From UBA817 sp049889215 (GTDB taxonomy: Bacteria; Margulisbacteria; Marinamargulisbacteria; UBA817), in contig JBMHDV010000026.1 in the NCBI GenBank assembly GCA_049889215.1, forward strand, positions 66,029 through 130,028: a stretch of DNA of 64,000 nucleotides, read 5' to 3'. A model generated the notes under the pieces. The model was not told where the DNA came from. It was given only the letters and a program-made list of their open reading frames with translations, and did not search any database. Below are positions 62,113 to 64,000 of this stretch, piece after piece (positions within the stretch are counted from its first letter, which is position 1; each line of letters starts with the position of its first letter). Made by a program: the position numbers and the translations under genes.

Positions 62113-62896
62113 ACTTGTTGTTTCGGGCATGTTGATTGGCATTGCCAATATTATTCCTGGGGTAAGTGGTGCGACACTTGCAGTCATTACCAACCAGTAC
62201 CAAAGGATCATGACCAACGCCGCAGACGTAACATCACTAAAGTTGAAGCGCGTGGAGTGGGGATACCTCGCCTGCATTGCCATTGCAGCAGTCGCTGGAA
62301 TTTATTTATTGTCCTGGCCCTTGGATGTTGGCCTAACCCAATTTAATGCACTTACGTTAACATTAATCACAGGGTTAGTGATTGGCTCGTTGGGTGGGGT
62401 TAAGTTAACCGAAAATCAGCGACCCATCAAATCACGATATTTAAATGGTTGGTGTTTGGCTGGGGCGGTTTTAGTTATTGCCACTGGTTGGTTGCCCGAA
62501 CTGGGTGGAGGTGATGGTAATCGGGTGATATTGCATGCCGTATCGGGTGCAGTTGCCATGATTGCCATGTTAATTCCAGGGGTCAGCGGATCGATGATAT
62601 TGGTCCTATTGGGCACCTACACAGACGTCGTCCAACTAATAAAAAACATGGACGTGATTACAATGCTGCCATTTGCACTTGGCGCACTGACTGGTGGCGC
62701 TGTGACAGTGAAAGGCATTCAGTGGATGATACAGAATTTTACATCGCCATTTGAATCATTCATATTGGGGGCGGTTGTGGGCTCTGTTTTTTTTATTGCA
62801 AATCAAATTGATCCATCCAGCAGCCATCCCATGAGCATGGTTGTTATGCTCATTCTTGGAGTTGGTGTGTCCTGGCGGTTAACCCATGCGCGATAA
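62105..62896 (+). CDS. DUF368 family membrane transporter
   Basis: This 263-residue membrane protein has about eight helices and the DUF368 signature twice: GMLIGIANIIPGVSGATLAV near the start and AMIAMLIPGVSGSMILVLLG near the middle, an internal duplication. Members of this family have been linked to undecaprenyl phosphate translocation (PopT), which would recycle the lipid carrier used by the polysaccharide locus; that role is taken from the family. It overlaps ychF by 8 and cmoA by 11 bases. Confidence 0.9.
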   Translation: MFKLVVSGMLIGIANIIPGVSGATLAVITNQYQRIMTNAADVTSLKLKRVEWGYLACIAIAAVAGIYLLSWPLDVGLTQFNALTLTLITGLVIGSLGGVKLTENQRPIKSRYLNGWCLAGAVLVIATGWLPELGGGDGNRVILHAVSGAVAMIAMLIPGVSGSMILVLLGTYTDVVQLIKNMDVITMLPFALGALTGGAVTVKGIQWMIQNFTSPFESFILGAVVGSVFFIANQIDPSSSHPMSMVVMLILGVGVSWRLTHAR

Positions 62897-63575
62897 TATA
62901 TTTGAATCGGCAACCCAAATGCCAACATTTGAATTTAATAAAACGGTCACGGGTGTGTTTGACGATATGATCAATCGCAGCGTCCCATTTTATAAACAGA
63001 TTTTAACGCAAGTGGCTCAGTTGGTTGGCCCTCAAGCCAATATCTACGATCTGGGTTGCTCCACGGGGGCCTTAGTCCCTTATTTAAACGAATTGTATGC
63101 TGAATTTGATTATATTGGTATCGATAAATCACCAACCATGATCCAAAAAGCACGGCAGTATGAAGCCAGTAATATCCAGTTTTTGGAAGGGGACCTCGCA
63201 GCTGGTGTGGAATTGAATAACCCGACGGCCATTGTCTGCAATTTAGTCTTGCAATTTATTCAGCCAGAAAAACGCGAAGCATTAATCAAAACTTATCTGG
63301 ATGCATTACCAAACGGCGGGCGATTGATCATCGTCGAAAAGGTGCGTCAGCAAAATCCTCAGTTGCAAGACATCTATAAAGAGAGCTATCACGATCTAAA
63401 GCGAGCCAACGGGTATTCGCAACAAGAAATTGATAATAAAGATGCGGCACTCGCTGGGGTACTGATTTCTGAAACGTCTCAATTTTATTGGAACGCCTTA
63501 TCCAAAGCTGGTGCCACCACCATCGATGCATTTTTTAAGTGGTATAACTTTGAAGGCATGATTGCAATCAAATAG
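62886..63575 (+). CDS. cmoA: Carboxy-S-adenosyl-L-methionine synthase
   Basis: This 229-residue class I methyltransferase-fold enzyme turns SAM and prephenate into carboxy-SAM, used with CmoB for tRNA wobble uridine modification. It matches CmoA along its length: EFNKTVTGVFDDMINRSVPF, YDLGCSTGALVPYL, IGIDKSPTMI, NLVLQFIQPEKREAL and the diagnostic SYHDLKRANGYSQQEI with the carboxyl-binding Arg. cmoB is not seen in the window. It is the last gene of a ychF-DUF368-cmoA operon. Confidence 0.92.
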   Translation: MRDNIFESATQMPTFEFNKTVTGVFDDMINRSVPFYKQILTQVAQLVGPQANIYDLGCSTGALVPYLNELYAEFDYIGIDKSPTMIQKARQYEASNIQFLEGDLAAGVELNNPTAIVCNLVLQFIQPEKREALIKTYLDALPNGGRLIIVEKVRQQNPQLQDIYKESYHDLKRANGYSQQEIDNKDAALAGVLISETSQFYWNALSKAGATTIDAFFKWYNFEGMIAIK

Positions 63576-63673
63576 TTATTGAGTCAATCTTTTGTTTTAT
63601 TTAATGGATTGGTTGTTAATTTTGATGAAATTGCCTATTATTTTTGCCGATAAATAATAAAAAAAGGATAATT

Positions 63674-64000
63674 ATGTTTAGAATTTCACCAAATCATTTG
63701 CCTAATTTAGTACAGCCGTGGACGAATAAGACATCAAGTGACATGTTATCAGATAACTCAGATAACTGTATTTATGGAGCAGCAGTCGCCGTTGCAGTAC
63801 CCTTATTTCCGCATTTAATAACAGCATTTCTTGATCGTGTTATTCTTCCAGTTGTTAACAGATCGACATTGGTTGACCATTGCCGAATGTGCTTTAGGCC
63901 GAATAGCGCTAGAGCTGAAACAGTTGTACAAAACCAATCAACGTTGAGCGAAGAGGCAACAAGTGAGTTGCTAGATTGGTTGGACTCAAAAAGTTCTTGG
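63674..64000 (+). CDS. Unknown protein, N-terminal part (runs off the window)
   Basis: The frame starts at ATG 63674, four bases after AAAGGATA, a good ribosome site, and stays open for 109 codons to the window end. It begins MFRISPNHLPNLVQPWTNKT and has one hydrophobic stretch, YGAAVAVAVPLFPHLITAFL, which could be a membrane helix. The remainder is polar with LSEEATSELLDWLDS. There is no signal peptide and I recognise no family. TTGCCT with an A/T-rich -10 about 17 bases on may be its promoter. Confidence 0.6.
   Translation, partial: MFRISPNHLPNLVQPWTNKTSSDMLSDNSDNCIYGAAVAVAVPLFPHLITAFLDRVILPVVNRSTLVDHCRMCFRPNSARAETVVQNQSTLSEEATSELLDWLDSKSSW

Overview
The window looks like chromosome of a low-GC, double-membraned (diderm) bacterium. 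Outer-membrane traits are LptA- and LptC-like lipopolysaccharide-export proteins, a TolC-type channel, several lipoproteins and a long surface-polysaccharide locus. These sit among genes that are more typical of Gram-positive and cyanobacterial relatives: yqeK, a LytR-CpsA-Psr ligase, rsfS, a YacP-type NYN protein, PurS/PurQ, UPF0182 and a short primary sigma factor. That mixture suggests a diderm lineage near Cyanobacteria or Margulisbacteria, but this is inferred from gene content only. Coding density is very high; genes commonly overlap by 4 to 11 bases.

Bases 1-25,800 form a surface-polysaccharide locus. It holds an epimerase fragment, five DegT-type sugar aminotransferases, a CDP-glucose branch (rfbF, rfbG, an RmlC-like cupin), several glycosyltransferases, a Wzy/WaaL-like membrane protein, a fused WlbA-WlbB-like dehydrogenase/acetyltransferase with its aminotransferase, two UDP-sugar dehydrogenases, a WbpM-like dehydratase, galE and an initiating phosphoglycosyltransferase. 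Together these could supply CDP-4-amino-6-deoxyhexose, UDP-glucuronate, UDP-diacetamido-uronate and UDP-4-amino sugars. No Wzx flippase is visible inside the window.

Bases 25,800-35,000 carry housekeeping and exported proteins: a Nudix hydrolase, XerD-like recombinase, site-2 protease, YacP, a YHYH lipoprotein, a periplasmic asparaginase homologue that lacks its first catalytic Thr, a shortened HemA, tRNA-Ser, a lipoprotein and an FAD oxidoreductase. The 3' flanks of tRNA-Ser and of tmRNA hold unusual direct and inverted repeats.

Bases 35,300-45,600 (minus strand) are one tightly packed run: lptA, a thioredoxin-reductase-like flavoprotein without its CxxC, purQ, a double PurS, a glycosyltransferase, a TPR protein, lptC, an rRNA pseudouridine synthase, tRNA-Met, UPF0182, an FmdB-type zinc ribbon, a GlmU-like protein and tmRNA. 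Bases 45,600-52,300 (plus strand) carry tRNA-Lys, yqeK, LCP, rsfS, tRNA-Ala, then a ribbon-helix-helix-like gene, dnaG, rpoD and a CAT-anticodon tRNA. The end of the window carries an RND pump fused to a TolC-like protein, a HExxH lipoprotein, a trypsin-like protein, RNase P RNA, a cysteine-cluster protein, ychF, a DUF368 protein, cmoA and the start of an unknown gene.

A recurring feature is a sigma-70-type -10 box ending six or seven bases before the start codon, often with a -35 box about 17 bases further up. This predicts leaderless mRNAs for many first-in-operon genes, while genes inside operons tend to have Shine-Dalgarno sequences or overlap their neighbours.
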